Shown one piece after another: positions 24,188-36,241 of a stretch of 64,000 nt of DNA (its first letter is position 1; each line of letters starts with the position of its first letter). The notes beneath the pieces were generated by a model. The model did no database searches. It worked only from the letters and a program-made list of their open reading frames with translations, and was not told the DNA's origin. Position numbers and translations under genes: made by a program. Source of the DNA: Climacium dendroides (Eukaryota; Streptophyta; Bryopsida; Hypnales; Climaciaceae); contig OX467086.1 in NCBI GenBank assembly GCA_950106755.1, forward strand, positions 11,364,001-11,428,000. The letters run 5' to 3'.

Positions 24188-25489
24188 CCCATTCATTCTA
24201 TGACTACAAAGTTCAATTTCAAAACCATTTCATGTCGATTTGATAGCCACTTATAAAAGTGGCTATCAATGTGATTTTACATCCTCCTACTTTATGTCCT
24301 TGAAGTTGCCTCATTGCAATGTTCAATAAAATGGTGGTGGTGGATTTGGGGAGTGGTTCAAGTGTTCTTTCACTTCTTCGCTTCTCTGTTGAAATAATTA
24401 ACCTTTGTATGCGTAGACTACAAACAAGAGAGTTTAAAGTGCCTTGAACTTCTTTTTTTAAATCTTGTGGGGATCATTAATATATTTGTTTAGAATGCAT
24501 GAAAGGTGCAATTTTTTATAAAGAAATGTTGGGGAGCTTATCATCTTTTTCCCTTTTGGAAATGATGAACTTTATGTATTAAAGAAAAATTATGTTTGTA
24601 ATGTATCTAGAATGAACTTCCAATCCTTGAAATTTAAAATGTTATATGAATACTAAAAATTGTTTGAACACACTAAAATGTACTTACAAAAACCCTAAGT
24701 TCAAATGAAGAACTATTAAATTCATTACACAATCTACTTTGCAATTGTTTAAATATACATTTTTTTTAATGAGTAGACATTCCGAAATAACTTCAAATCA
24801 ACACTTACATATTCAAATTTTCAATAGTAAAAATTAGCCCATTCATTCAATGACTACAGTGGTCAATTTTAGAACCATTTCATGTCGATTTAATAGCCAC
24901 TTATAGGAGCGGTTCTTAATGCCCATGCAATTGTTGTCAACCTCCTACTTTATGTCCTTGAAGTTGCCTCATTGCAAAATGGTGGTGGTGGATTTGGGAA
25001 GTGGCTGAGGTGTTCTTTCACTTCCTCTCGCTTCTCTGTTGGAAGAATTCACCTTCGTATGGGTAGACTACAAACAAGAGAGTTTAAGGTGCCTTGACAT
25101 TTTAAAAAAACAAACTTGTGTGGATCATTAATATATTTGTTTAGAAAAATGCATGAAAGGTACAATTTTTTATAAGGAAATGTTAGGGAGCTTATCATTT
25201 TTTTCCTTTTGGAAATGATGAACTTTATGTATTAAAAAAAACATTATGTTTGTAATGTATCTAGAATGAACTTCCAATCCTTGAAATTTAAATTGTTATA
25301 TGAATACTAAAAATTGCCTTAACACACTAAAATGCATTTACAAAAACCTTATTTCAAATGAAGAACTATTAAATTCATTACATGATCTACTTTGCAATTG
25401 TTGAAATATATGTTTTTTTTTAATGAGTATAAATTCTGAAATAACTCCAAATCAGCACTTGCATGTCCAAATTTTCAATAGTAAAAATC
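24188..25489. repeat. Tandem duplication of a 650-bp segment
   Basis: Positions 24188-24837 and 24838-25489 align along their full length, from CCCATTCATTC(T/A)ATGACTAC to TTTTCAATAGTAAAAAT, with scattered substitutions and small indels. No coding sequence is evident in either copy. The left copy has a perfect 13-bp-arm hairpin at 24240-24269 (TTGATAGCCACTT-ATAA-AAGTGGCTATCAA), while the right copy has kept only one arm. Confidence 0.85.
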
Positions 25490-27047
25490 AAGAACACACT
25501 TTTAATTAGTCTTTCCATTGAGACAATTTTTAAAGCAAATGGATAAGAACATTTTTTTAGATTTCATATCAAGTATAATTGGCAAACTTTATTCTTTCAC
25601 TAGTGGTACATATTATATATGCTTTTGAGGACCTCTCAAAAATCAAATATTTCTATTAGTAAAACAAAATCTTTTTATTATTAACCTACAATATTGCCTA
25701 TCAATTTTTTGGACTTTTAGTAAATATTTGTTGAAAACCTCCTTGAAGGTCATTATTTATGCTCTTACTATGAGGACTATACTTAAAAACTTGTTTAATA
25801 CACAAGCAAGCATGAGAACTTAGAGTGACCTTATATAGTCGCTTAGACAATTAGGAATTAATGAATTTTTGATGATTGAGGCACTTGTAGAAGCCCAATA
25901 ATCTAGTTGAATTTGAAGTATACATTTAAGGACATATATTACATAGTAGTATTACATAGTAGTTTTGAGAAGTCATCTTTTGCACCTATCATCTATATTC
26001 CTATAAAATTAAAACACAACAAACATGTGCTTCCTCCTTCCCAAAATAATCTTCCTATTGAACAAAGTGATCTAAATAAAGTTTGACCCATAAGTAGAGT
26101 TTGGTGCTCTCTTATTGTTCTAGAAATTTTAGTATTGGAACACATACAATTAGGATAAAAATACCAGATTTTTTTTGGCAGGTTTTTCTTCCATACTATA
26201 GTTTACGATAGTAGTAGGGACTTCAATTACATATATAAATTGTTGTATTGAAGATAAGTTGTAGGGAGGATAAGTTGTTGTATTGATTTGAATTTCTTAG
26301 ATTTGATTCCAGTACTAGATTTGTAAAATTTAAAAACTAATTTTTAGATTTGTGTGGATGTGGAAAGCTTTGAATCATTCTATTTTTATTGATAAGATGA
26401 AAGTTATGAAGCATCTTCATTTGTGGATTGTTATGGATTTTCTATTCTAAAATAAACTTAAAAAAAAAATTTAACTCCATATTCAAAATTTGAAAATAAA
26501 ATAAAATTGTAGGATGTTCCTTATTTATCTCAAAAATTACAACCATTAGGATTAGCATTTTTTAATTCCACTACTAGATTCGTAATTTATTTTCAATCAT
26601 TCTCAATCATTCTCTATTTTTTTCTACTTCTTATTTTTTCCTATGTGTTGCACCATTTCAAATGATCTTGGAATTTTTCAAGCACATAGACAACTTGCTT
26701 TGAAGAATGAATCCAAAAAAGCACCACCATTTTGCACATATCTTCATACAAATGTGACCTTATGAAGTGCAAGTGTCTATTTTCTTGGTGGGACAAAAAA
26801 AGGATTTTTGTCTATTCAAATTTTAATATCATAGTGGAAAATAAAAATCTTTTTAAATGTGGTACTTGCACTACAAATGGCAATTTTGGAGCATTTTTAG
26901 TAAACAATATAATAAAAAATATTTAGGGATTAAAGGATGCTGTGGCCCAAAACTAGCCGATGGATGACTTGATTGTTCACTATAGAAACAAAGAATGCAC
27001 CTTGTTGAACCGTTTTGATGATTACCTTGGTCGTGGGGGTTATGTTC
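25490..27047. other. AT-rich intergenic stretch, no gene seen
   Basis: Only chance frames such as 26732-26926, which lacks any motif and matches the local AT-rich composition. Confidence 0.5.
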
Positions 27048-27991
27048 TTAACCCCTAAAGGACCATTGTCCCTTCGGGGGACAAATTGGATTTCGGGCAG
27101 GTACCTACGGGCTGAAATTTTGTCATGATTTTTTGAAACTTTTTTTGAAGATAGAAAAACTGATGAGCTTTGTGGGAATATAATTTTTTTCACATTTGGT
27201 GCCCGGAAACAAAAGTAATGACCAAATAAGTTCAAAGTAGGGGACGGGGGGCAGTCTGGGCAGCAAAAAAAAATTTGCAAGATTTTGAATTTTTCTTTTT
27301 TGGATTTTTTTTCTTGTAGACTATATTTTTGTCTGCATGGGAAGCTTTGATTCATTCCATTTGGACTTATTATGAGAAAGTTATGGACAATCTTGTTTAT
27401 CGGTCAGTTAGAGCATCTTCCTGAAAAAATAACTTATAGAATTCATTTCTGAATGCAATTTTTATAATTTTTCTGAAATTTTTTTTTTCATGATTTTGTT
27501 TTCTTGCTAGAACAATCTCACCATTGGGATTAGTGCATTTTAATTCCATCTTAAAGATATTAATAATTTAGATTTTCCTTCATTCTCATAATTACTTCTA
27601 CTTAACAATTTTTTTAAGAATGAAAATTAATTTTTTTCTTAAAATTTTCTTTTTCCCTAGACTTTCAATTCAATTTCCCACAATAAGGATTTAAAGCTCA
27701 AAACTCTATAGTGCAAAAAATTTAAGTTAAAAAAGTTCAAAGTCAAATAATCCAGTCCCGCAAGGTGCTGAAAAAATTGTTTTTCTGACTTTAAACGCAA
27801 ATATCTTTTAATCTATGTGGTCAAAATTTCTGAAATTTTTCCCACACATTTACATACTAGTAAGGTATAAGATCCTACGGTTGGATGTGAAAAAAAAAAA
27901 ATAATTTTCAAATTTGTTTACTCTTTGCTACAGAAATGGCAGTTTTGAGTGTTTTTTGGCAAAAATAAGGCCTTGGTCCTTTAAGGGTTAA
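27048..27991 (+). mobile_element. TTAA-flanked piggyBac-like non-autonomous element, copy 2
   Basis: The element is 944 bp including TTAA at both ends. The left end is TTAA-CCCCTAAAGGACCA and the right end TGGTCCTTTAAGGG-TTAA, with one substitution in the right repeat. The subterminal hairpin TTGTCCC-TTCG-GGGGACAA has a UUCG-type loop. It has the same orientation as copy 1 and closely matches copy 3. No transposase frame is present; the 141-codon frame on the minus strand runs into the terminal repeat and lacks any transposase motif. Confidence 0.78.
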
Positions 27992-28469
27992 TGGGCTAAT
28001 TTCACGCATTGTAATGTATGACTACTTCTAGAATGACCTCTAATTGTTCATCATGTTCGTCATTTATTTTTTTGACATTTCTAGCAATTTCACCTTTTTC
28101 CTAAATTACCTAAACCTTTGGCATTTTCCAATTGAACAAGCATGAATAAGCATATTCAAATCAAGTTTTCCAAATTTTTAGAAACTTCAACACTTTCAAA
28201 GACTTCAAAATTTAAAAACAATATAGCAATTTCACATCCTTGGTAGAGATTTAAAAACTCTAGTCCTTCGCATTTCAGAACAATCACTTATTAATTAACA
28301 AACGATTCAAAACATTCAATATGTTTCAAGGAAAAAAAACAAAACGAAAAAAACATTAAGTATGTTGCCTCACAGAAATTCCCCCTTTCCATTTATTTAC
28401 TTATTACCCATTTATTTACTTATTACCTTTGCTTATTACCTCCCAGCCGCTTCATCTGGCAGGCACACC
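27992..28469. other. Intergenic, no gene seen
   Basis: AT-rich, with a short TTATTTACTTATTACC repeat near 28392-28430. Confidence 0.45.
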
Positions 28470-28559
28470 AGTGAGGCTCTACACTGGTCCTGGCTTGCAG
28501 CATGGATGGACTGGCAGTTTTGCCAGCCAAATTTTCCAAGCCGGGTGGGGATGCTCTTA
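28470..28559. mobile_element. Right end of a Harbinger-like MITE (fragment)
   Basis: The sequence ends AAGCCGGGTGGGGATGCTC followed by TTA, identical in kind to the right end of the element at 23045-23421. A CTGGCAGTTTTGCCAG hairpin lies just inside. The matching left end was not found upstream, so this is a fragment. Confidence 0.5.
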
Positions 28560-28632
28560 CTACCTTATTGCACTGCTACCAGCTGGGTACTGGGCGTGGT
28601 TGACAAGTGATGCCTTAACCTTAAAACCGCCC

Positions 28633-28866
28633 TCAGTTCGAAGAGGGCCATTGGCCGAGAGACTCATTGGCCGAGGATTCGGTTCGAAGTGGCTTCTCCG
28701 GATCCTCACCACTCACCACTGAGGCGGCAGCCCCCATCGCTTGCTTAGCGCTGGGCTCCGCCGCAGCCGTGCGATAGAAAGCGTCCGCCAGCTGGGGCTC
28801 CCTCGCGGCCGCTTCCACCCCCGCCAGCCAAGTGGGGCGCCCAGCAGCCGTTCTCCACTCTTCCAT
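28633..28866 (-). CDS. Small hypothetical protein, divergent to the LEA-like gene
   Basis: From the ATG at 28866 a 77-residue frame runs to a stop at 28633. It is GC-rich with biased codons (GCC, GAG, CGG), unlike the AT-rich intergenic DNA. The peptide is Ala/Glu-rich with an amphipathic character: AGVEAAAREPQLADAFYRTA, then AKQAMGAAASVVSG and a Ser/Gln tail. I recognise no family. The frame is open upstream to 29031 without a better start. Its start codon lies 303 bp from that of the plus-strand LEA-like gene, so the two may share a promoter. It could be non-coding shadow of a GC-rich promoter region; I put coding at less than even. Confidence 0.4.
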   Translation of the reverse strand: MEEWRTAAGRPTWLAGVEAAAREPQLADAFYRTAAAEPSAKQAMGAAASVVSGEDPEKPLRTESSANESLGQWPSSN

Positions 28867-29000
28867 ATCTCCCTCACCAATCCACGGCACCCGGCTGGCG
28901 AGCTTTCCGCACACACGCACATGCTCCCCTCCCCCGTCCGATCGCACTCCCCTACCCCTCTTCCCAGCGTCCGATCCCATCGACACTTGGCAAACCCGGC

Positions 29001-29007
29001 CTATATC
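29001..29007 (+). promoter_or_regulatory. Possible TATA box of the LEA-like gene
   Basis: CTATATC lies 163 bases upstream of the ATG at 29170 in otherwise C-rich sequence and is the only TATA-like word nearby. Position and context fit a core promoter with a leader of about 130 bases. Confidence 0.4.
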
Positions 29008-29169
29008 AACCCTGCATGCCCCCCAGCACAATCAAAGCGAATTCCCAACATCTGCACTCTTATCTTTCCACTTGTGATACCGATCCATCGATCAATTCTG
29101 CAGTGCTTGCTGTTTGCTTACACTTTGTCGCCCGATTCGAAGCTCGACTTGGAACCCCATTTGGAAACC

Positions 29170-30323
29170 ATGGCCGCCATGATGAGCACTGCTTCGATGG
29201 TCGCTGCACCGAACGCAGCGCAGCTAGCTTCAGGAAGCTCTGTGGCGTTCAACAATGGAGGCGTGAGGACCAACTTGGTGATGTCGCGAAGGTCTGCCAG
29301 GCCGATGACGGTTCGAGTGATGGCGGACGACAGGGTATGTAAACATGCAGCCAGGGGTTTCTGACGATATATAATCGAGCTTGGTGTAGCCTTCTCGAGA
29401 TCGAGGTTTTGGTTTGCATTGGATGTTATAGTGTGAGTTCTGGTGTAGGTGTTTATGTTTCTTTGAATGGTTTGGAATACGAAGCGAAGTATGGTAAATG
29501 TGTGTACTTGTGGCGTAGCATTGTGGGTATGGTACCCATATGGTGGTTTACGATAGCGGGAATGAGGGGTTCCTAAAGTGTAGTGCTATTTGTCGAAACG
29601 AAGAGTTTTCTGGGTTTCAGGTTCTGGCTGGTTGGGTGACTGGATTTCTTGACAGTGGTTATTTTTTGAGTATTCGTGGTTTTGATGAATGTGGTATGCG
29701 TGCAGAACTTGGGTGATAAGCTCAAGGACGCGATGTCGGGCGCTAAGGACGAGACCTTGAGCAGGGTGGAGGATATCAAAAGCTCCACTGGGGAGCTGAA
29801 TCCGGCGAAGGCGAAGGCTGCCGAGGAGAACAACCCCGACGGCACCAACGTCATTGTATGGATCGGGAGCCTTGCTTGCTTTGATTGTTACAACGCTGTC
29901 TGTATTCGAACTTGCATGTATATATCGATCTGTGCCAGATTTAAGCAACTCTTTAAGTCGTCTGATCAAAATCACGTATTGGATATTGGGTTTCAGTGTA
30001 AGAAGTGAAACATGTACTGCAACAGAGAATATTAGCTTAGGAGAGGATGCTAACTGTTTCTGCTGCAATTAACGAGATCTTTGAAATGAAATGAAATGAT
30101 CATGGAACTAGCTCAATGTAAAGGTTTGCAATTCGCAGTCCTTCTAAGCCTGCTATGGATGTATCGTTTGGTTCAGGACAAGTTGAAAGACGCAGGCAGG
30201 ACGTTGAAGAGCAAGACCAACGACGTGGTGGAATACGGGGTTAAAAGGAACTCGCCCGATGTGGCAGACAATGTGACGGAGAAGAACATTAAGGAGCAGA
30301 GTGAGTACACCAAGGGCCTTTGA
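29170..30323 (+). CDS. Plastid-targeted LEA-like stress protein, three exons
   Basis: Exons are 29170-29334, 29706-29855 and 30177-30323, all in phase 0 with GTATGT/TGCAG and GTATGG/TTCAG borders; the product is 153 residues. Residues 1-52 look like a chloroplast transit peptide: Ala/Ser-rich, an MSRRSARP stretch and a VRVMA cleavage-type end. The mature part has no Cys or Trp, is highly charged, and repeats a helical pattern, LGDKLKDAMSGAKDE and IDKLKDAGRTLKSKT. It resembles LEA group 3 or COR15-type hydrophilic proteins, which protect membranes and enzymes in the plastid stroma during drying or cold. No ABRE or DRE element was obvious upstream, so stress induction is inferred from the protein class. 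Family assignment is by character, not by a diagnostic motif. Confidence 0.8.
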
Positions 30324-33300
30324 ATTAAATGAAGCAATTAATCCTGTTGAGGAAAGCTTTAATTTCATTAGAGTGTGCTGCAGTCGATTAATGGAGTGTA
30401 TATTAGCATCGAACGCGCTTGTCTAGCTTGTAGTGTGAAATACCCACCCGGCCAGCCATGCTAACCTAGCCTAGCTTGCTGAGGAGTGTGTGTTTTTGGA
30501 TTTGTCGATATCTCTGTATCGGATGATTTTCTTGTAAATGCAATGGACGCTATGTGATTAGCGTATCATTTGTAAAACAATGTTGTTATTTGAGTGGATT
30601 GAATTGACATGGGTGTGATGAATTTCATTTGTTGATTGAAGTTTGCAACGAAATGTATTTTCGCTTCAAACAGAATTGGGTCTAGTAAGACTTTTATTTG
30701 AATTTCGTTGATTTAACCATTTGAATGAACATACGGAAGGAATGATTATAGAAAAATGTGGAGATGTGGAGAATTGTTGGTAGTAAAACTGATCATGGTT
30801 GATTCCAAGTTTTCATCAGTCTTGAGTTTTGTTTTATTAATTTCTTATCCAAATTCAAGATGGGCTGAAATTTTATTAGGGATGTGAAGAATTGTTGGCA
30901 GCAAAGTCGCAGGCGTTATGTTTGAAATCAAAATCCCATCTGTCTCTTGTCAGACATTATCCTACTTCAAGGTGAAAGATTGTAGTCCACACATACATTA
31001 GTACCAATATAGAATGGTCATTTGCTAAATTTGCAACGTTGAAGAATAGAGAACTCTATTTCAATTAGCATTGACCAATGTAAAGTTAATGGAGATTCTT
31101 GTTTTGCAAGAAAAACATAATAATATCTTTTTGAGAAAATAACATATTGGATTTTTTTTCAAAGTCATTTTTCAATATTAAAAAAAGAATTCCACAAGTT
31201 TAGTATAATATTTCTTAGAACAATCTCACCATTGTGTTAAATTCCATCTTTGAGCTATGAAATTCTAAATGAATGACTTTTGATTACCAATAAATCAAGG
31301 TTATTTTTTAAATTTAATACATTTTGGATTATTTTTAATAGTTTTAAGATTCTAAAAATTACTTCTATTTGAGGATAAAATATAAACAAGTTTCACACCA
31401 AATTGTGGTTTATGTTCATATCTCATCCAACTAATGGTCAATACTTCATCCTATTCTACCTTCTTAGTTTGCTACTTGTTTTCTAAGTGTTATACATTTT
31501 GAAAAATCTATTGACTTGAACAATAAGATTTTAAATTTGTCTCTAAGTTATATTTGCAAACTTCTAAGTCTTACATGAACTAGATTGTATAAACCTAACG
31601 CAATACATTTCTAAGATAAAAATTTATTCTAGAATTATATTGAATTTCAACTACTTAGAAGAAGTTGTGCCAATTCCAATATCATGTGGCACATACTAAT
31701 TAGACCTTGCTAACTCTAATAAGATAACTCTACAAATTTAGATGATTTTTAGTCACCAAAATTACATTCATGGTTTTTTAAAGATTTTTTAGCCTTTTTT
31801 GTTGATTTTGATGGATTTAAATATCTAATACTGATCTACATGAATTTGTTTTTCTATTTTTAAGGAATTTATCCTACCTTGAGATTTTTCATCCAAAACC
31901 AATCTAATTAGCTATTAAGCCTCATCCTACCCTATTTTTCTTAATTCTTACTTATTTTCTAAATACTATATGCTTTAAAACCCCTAAAATGCTCTATATA
32001 ACTTTGAATCAAAAAGTTGCCTTCAAATTGAATCTATAGTTTGAATTTAACACCTAATTTTCTTATTTAATAGTTGGTTTTTGAATTGCATTCTAATTAG
32101 AACTTGTCTAAGTTTAAGAAATTTGTATGTTAATCTTATGTCCTAGTTTCCACTTGTGGATTCAAGAAAATTTCTTGAATACTAGTCTAAATTTTGCAAA
32201 ATATAGGCTATGAGTTTAATTTGAATAAAACACAACAAAGTAGGGGATTTTTATGCTCTTGCATTACTTGTGCAAGCCATCACATTCACATTCTCCAACA
32301 CTCCAATCACAATCATATCAATGGTCTCTTCTTGTTCCATTTTTGTCAATTTTGTCATATTTGTTGTTTTTGTGTATTACATAATTGGTGATTTTCACAA
32401 TGAAATTTATAGATCCAATCTATAATCTATTTTATTTTTGGCTTCTTCTCAACAATGAGGTATTGCTAATACATGTTTGAACTACAATATGACCTTCCTT
32501 GTGTGTAGAATTTCTAATTTTTCATGTTCACACAACACACGGTCTAGTTGAACAATACCAACTAAATTTTATCACAAATGATAAAGACTCACTGATGAAT
32601 ATGTCACTAACAGATTAATGAATGCCTATACACATGACAAAATTGCAAGAAGGTTCTATTGCTATACTTCATAACAAAAGTATAAAAACAATAAAACTTG
32701 AAGTGTTTTTTTAGAAAGATTAGAATTTCTAGTTTCACATTTAGATTTGTCTTAGTGAATTTTGATTTGTTTTGATTCTTTCATTGCTGTAAATATGAAA
32801 ACAAATATTCTAATTACATAAAATCTACTATCAAAATGTATCAAATTTAATGTGTTATAAAATCACAAAGTACATTTCCACTTTATATTTATATATGTAT
32901 AATATTAAATACACAATGTCACAATTCATGTTACAACATCCGTTACATTTTCATCTCCAAGAAATATCACCCAATCATTTCATATGACTTTCACAATAAA
33001 AACCTAAAGTGCAATGAATATTCTCATGATTTATCATGGATATATTCTTCCTACTCCTTGCCTTACCTCTATGTTTGGTTAGCATAAATATATATACACA
33101 CATTTTTGTGTTTTCATAAAAAAACAATATTTTATGAATAAAGACAAATACTATGAATTAAGTTTTTTTCAACATTTATTAAACCCCAAATTGACTAGAC
33201 ATTCAAAATTTGAACAATGGATGAACCCAAATATGTCCCAAGCACATATAATCTTCAATTTTTCATTCATTTAAATATTTATAGATTCTCTGGTGCTGCT

Positions 33301-35460
33301 CTTACATTTGTATAGTATAGATTTCTACAAATTCTTATTCCAAATCTTCAATAGTTTAAGGAGTACAAGCTTATTTGACCTCAAAAACTAATTCCTTGAA
33401 TTTAAAAAATGACCCCTAAAACATAACTTCAACAAATAAGTAAAATAAAATTTTTAAAAGATATGAATACCTAAAATTTAACACTTTGAACTCAAAAAAG
33501 AAAAAATCTTATGGAAATCAAAAGCAAATCACTTTATAGTCAAGTTTACAAAGAATTTTTAATTTATGATTTCAAATTTTATTCAAAAATATTGATTAGT
33601 ATAGCAATTGATCTAACTATATGGATATAATCTATTGATCATATTTTGCAACTTTTATATGAAAGTCATTATTATATTATCATTATCAATTGAATTTTAA
33701 GATACATACTGATAAATTTAAAATTTTAAAAGCGTCCTTATCCTTAAGGGATTAATTTCATTCAGATCTACAATTCTATGAGATCAATTAGTCATTATTG
33801 CAAACATCTTAACATTTTTGGATAATACATTGCAAAATATTGACCTCATGAAGTGAGAACAAAATTTTTAGTTGAAAGTTCCTTGGTTCAAATTTTCATG
33901 TTTTTCTACATTGAAATGAAATATTTGCAAAATAGTAGTGATAATGTTGTACTTCAATTGCGACATGAACAATTTGGTTGGAACCCCAAAATAATGTTTG
34001 TTGTTGGATGTCAATCAATTGTCTGAATGAATGATGTCCCAGAGTATAAGATAAATATTAGTCATACACAATATTTGGGAAGCTCAATTTTGACCTTTAA
34101 TTTTCCACTTATTTTTCATTTTTCATGTACAACATATTGTTCACATATATTCCCTTCAATTCAAGTAGAGTTTTTTTTTGAAAATTTGATTGGATTTTAT
34201 ATTTAGTTTTAGTTTCAAATTTCAATTGATTTTATTTTGATATTTTATTGGCTTTTAATGTACTAATTGTCTTTTTTCCCTTAGTTATTGATTGTGTGCT
34301 TCTACATTTTTTTTAGTATTGATCATGTGCTTTTATTTTTTCATATTTTTAATTAAAAAATTGAGGTACTTGGCATTTTATTTGAATTAAATATAGTGCA
34401 AATATATAGAGCCCCCTGGAGACCAAAATTGAGCCTATTTTTTTTCATTTTAGAAGGTATGTTATTATACAGTCAAAACTTTGCATCCACATTTTGAGAT
34501 AGATACCCACACTTACTTGAGAAGGGCACTTGAAGGAGAATTTCCACTAGCTCCAAAGTTGTCTATAATGGGGAGAATTTTGAGAGGATTTTAAAGTTCT
34601 GGAAAGAAATCAACACAATTCAAGACATTGGTGTACTCATTAACTCATTTCACACATAGGATTCCAATGACATCAATCAAAGGTTGAATTAGCATATGTT
34701 TGTGAATTTTGGTATTTTTCTGCCTCAAAAAATCCTACTTATACATAGAAGATATGGGATTATATTATTCACCATTTGCATTTGTAAATTTTTTTTGACT
34801 ATGCAAGACATTTCTAAAAATTGGCTAGTGTCTAGTTGTTTTTGACCACTTTTTATTGTAGGTTTATTTGCATACTGTATGTAAAAGTTATAAAGTTATA
34901 AAGATCTCGGTTGCTCTCTTGTGCAACTAGTGGCTCCCAACTGACGATTTAAATTTATTATTGAAAATATGGTTCAAAGTGATATTTGAAAAAATAAAAA
35001 ATAAATGTTGACAATGTTATATACATTATGACAAAAGACTATGAATATAAACCTCTTTATTGCACTTAAGCCTTAGGTGAGAAGCACTACCATTTCTTTA
35101 TAGAAGATTAAAATAGAATTATATTAAAGGAAACATCTATGTAAATTGTACAAAACTTCACTATGTTGGAGTTTTTGACTTTCTCTCTTCCAAAATATCT
35201 TCCAACCTTTAGGAGTTCAATAACAAAAGTAAATAACAAAATTATGGTATGTGAAGAGTTCAAAATAAATTGTCACATTATCAAACTTTGTAGACTAGAT
35301 CAATATATGTATTGCAATTGTTTCTCACACGATGGCTTAGTGTCCTTTAGCTTCCTATTAACATAGTTCAAAAAACCCATCATGGTCTACTTCACAACGG
35401 TTAATATGTATTCCATTCGATCAACCTCACTGGGAAACATGCTAATGCTGGCGCGCTTCT
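30324..35460. other. Five-kilobase AT-rich intergenic desert, no gene seen
   Basis: The first 200-300 bases are probably the 3' end of the LEA-like transcript. Beyond that both strands show only chance frames, many A/T runs and (TA)n-like patches near 32890 and 33080. No element ends, RNA genes or tandem repeats stood out. Confidence 0.5.
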
Positions 35461-36219
35461 TCACTCAAGTCGGTTTTTCAAATATCCTTTCTTCTTCTTC
35501 ATTGGAATTTTTCTTCGAACTCCAATTTGCAGAGACAGAGGATCGGTGGTTCGTGTCCGATTGAGGCCTTGAAATTTAAAGGGACACACAACTGCATCGT
35601 TCTCTTTACTTGCAACATGATGTCTTTCCGGCACACTCTCGAGCATCTGTTGTGGGATCGGGTGCTGCAATTGCTCTCCATTTGAGTCATCATCTGGGTT
35701 TGCTACTTGAGAAGGCATTTGCATGTTGCCCATGCTCTCGTGTGTCTCTTCAGGCTCCATCTCCGGTTCGGCCAGAGCTCCAACATACTTCTCAAATGCA
35801 GCTTTCAAATCTCGAGTGTGGACTTCGCACAATGTTATGTTGTCTCCTACCCCAAATTTGCTTTGAGCCTGAACTTTTCTTCTTAGAAATTCGCGCAATG
35901 CCATTAGCATGTCGCCCTGGTGTGTATGTTCAAACTGCATCTCTGATTCGGGCACAGCTGCAACAGGCTTGTCAACTGTCAATGTGTCTTTCTTCAAGGA
36001 ACGGAGGACTCCGCTTGTGAAAAGCTCTCGCACTGCAAAGCCAACACCCAAGTGCAGTGCGTGCATCACCAAGCCTTCTGAAGATGAAGACACGTGATTA
36101 ATCCAGGCCTGATTTTCGGCGGTGGATTCGTTGTCCTCTAGCACCAGGGGATGCAGGTAGCTTGAACCAGCTGCTGCTTCAATTGCTACTGGACTCTTCC
36201 CTTCCTCCAACTCTTGACC
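35461..36219 (-). CDS. Uncharacterised acidic protein, probable 3' exon
   Basis: An open frame of about 250 codons whose 5' edge could be a splice acceptor (TTAAAAGCAG before CCTGGTCAAGAG, about 36219); the first codon in the open frame is TTG, not ATG. The product is acidic and has an internal repeat: PVAAVPESEMQFEHTHQGDM recurs as YVGALAEPEMEPEETHESMG about 65 residues later. I recognise no domain. Gene-like composition and length support coding. Its 5' part is duplicated at 36937 and, as discussed there, relative frameshifts between copies suggest at least some decay. Function unknown. Confidence 0.4.
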   Translation of the reverse strand, partial: GQELEEGKSPVAIEAAAGSSYLHPLVLEDNESTAENQAWINHVSSSSEGLVMHALHLGVGFAVRELFTSGVLRSLKKDTLTVDKPVAAVPESEMQFEHTHQGDMLMALREFLRRKVQAQSKFGVGDNITLCEVHTRDLKAAFEKYVGALAEPEMEPEETHESMGNMQMPSQVANPDDDSNGEQLQHPIPQQMLESVPERHHVASKENDAVVCPFKFQGLNRTRTTDPLSLQIGVRRKIPMKKKKGYLKNRLE

Positions 36220-36241
36220 AGGCTGCTTTTAATCCCCACGT

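Noticed and set aside
26930..27355. 141-codon minus frame in TTAA element copy 2, similar in copy 3 (40142-40387) and partly in copy 1
   Set aside because: The shared peptide (SKNHDKISARRYLPE...) simply reflects DNA identity among copies. The frame runs through the terminal repeat, has no transposase motif, and is broken in copy 1.
28741..29364. 207-codon plus frame upstream of and through the LEA-like exon 1
   Set aside because: The last part is the true exon, and the frame upstream of the ATG at 29170 is only the open GC-rich leader and promoter; a transit peptide starts naturally at 29170.
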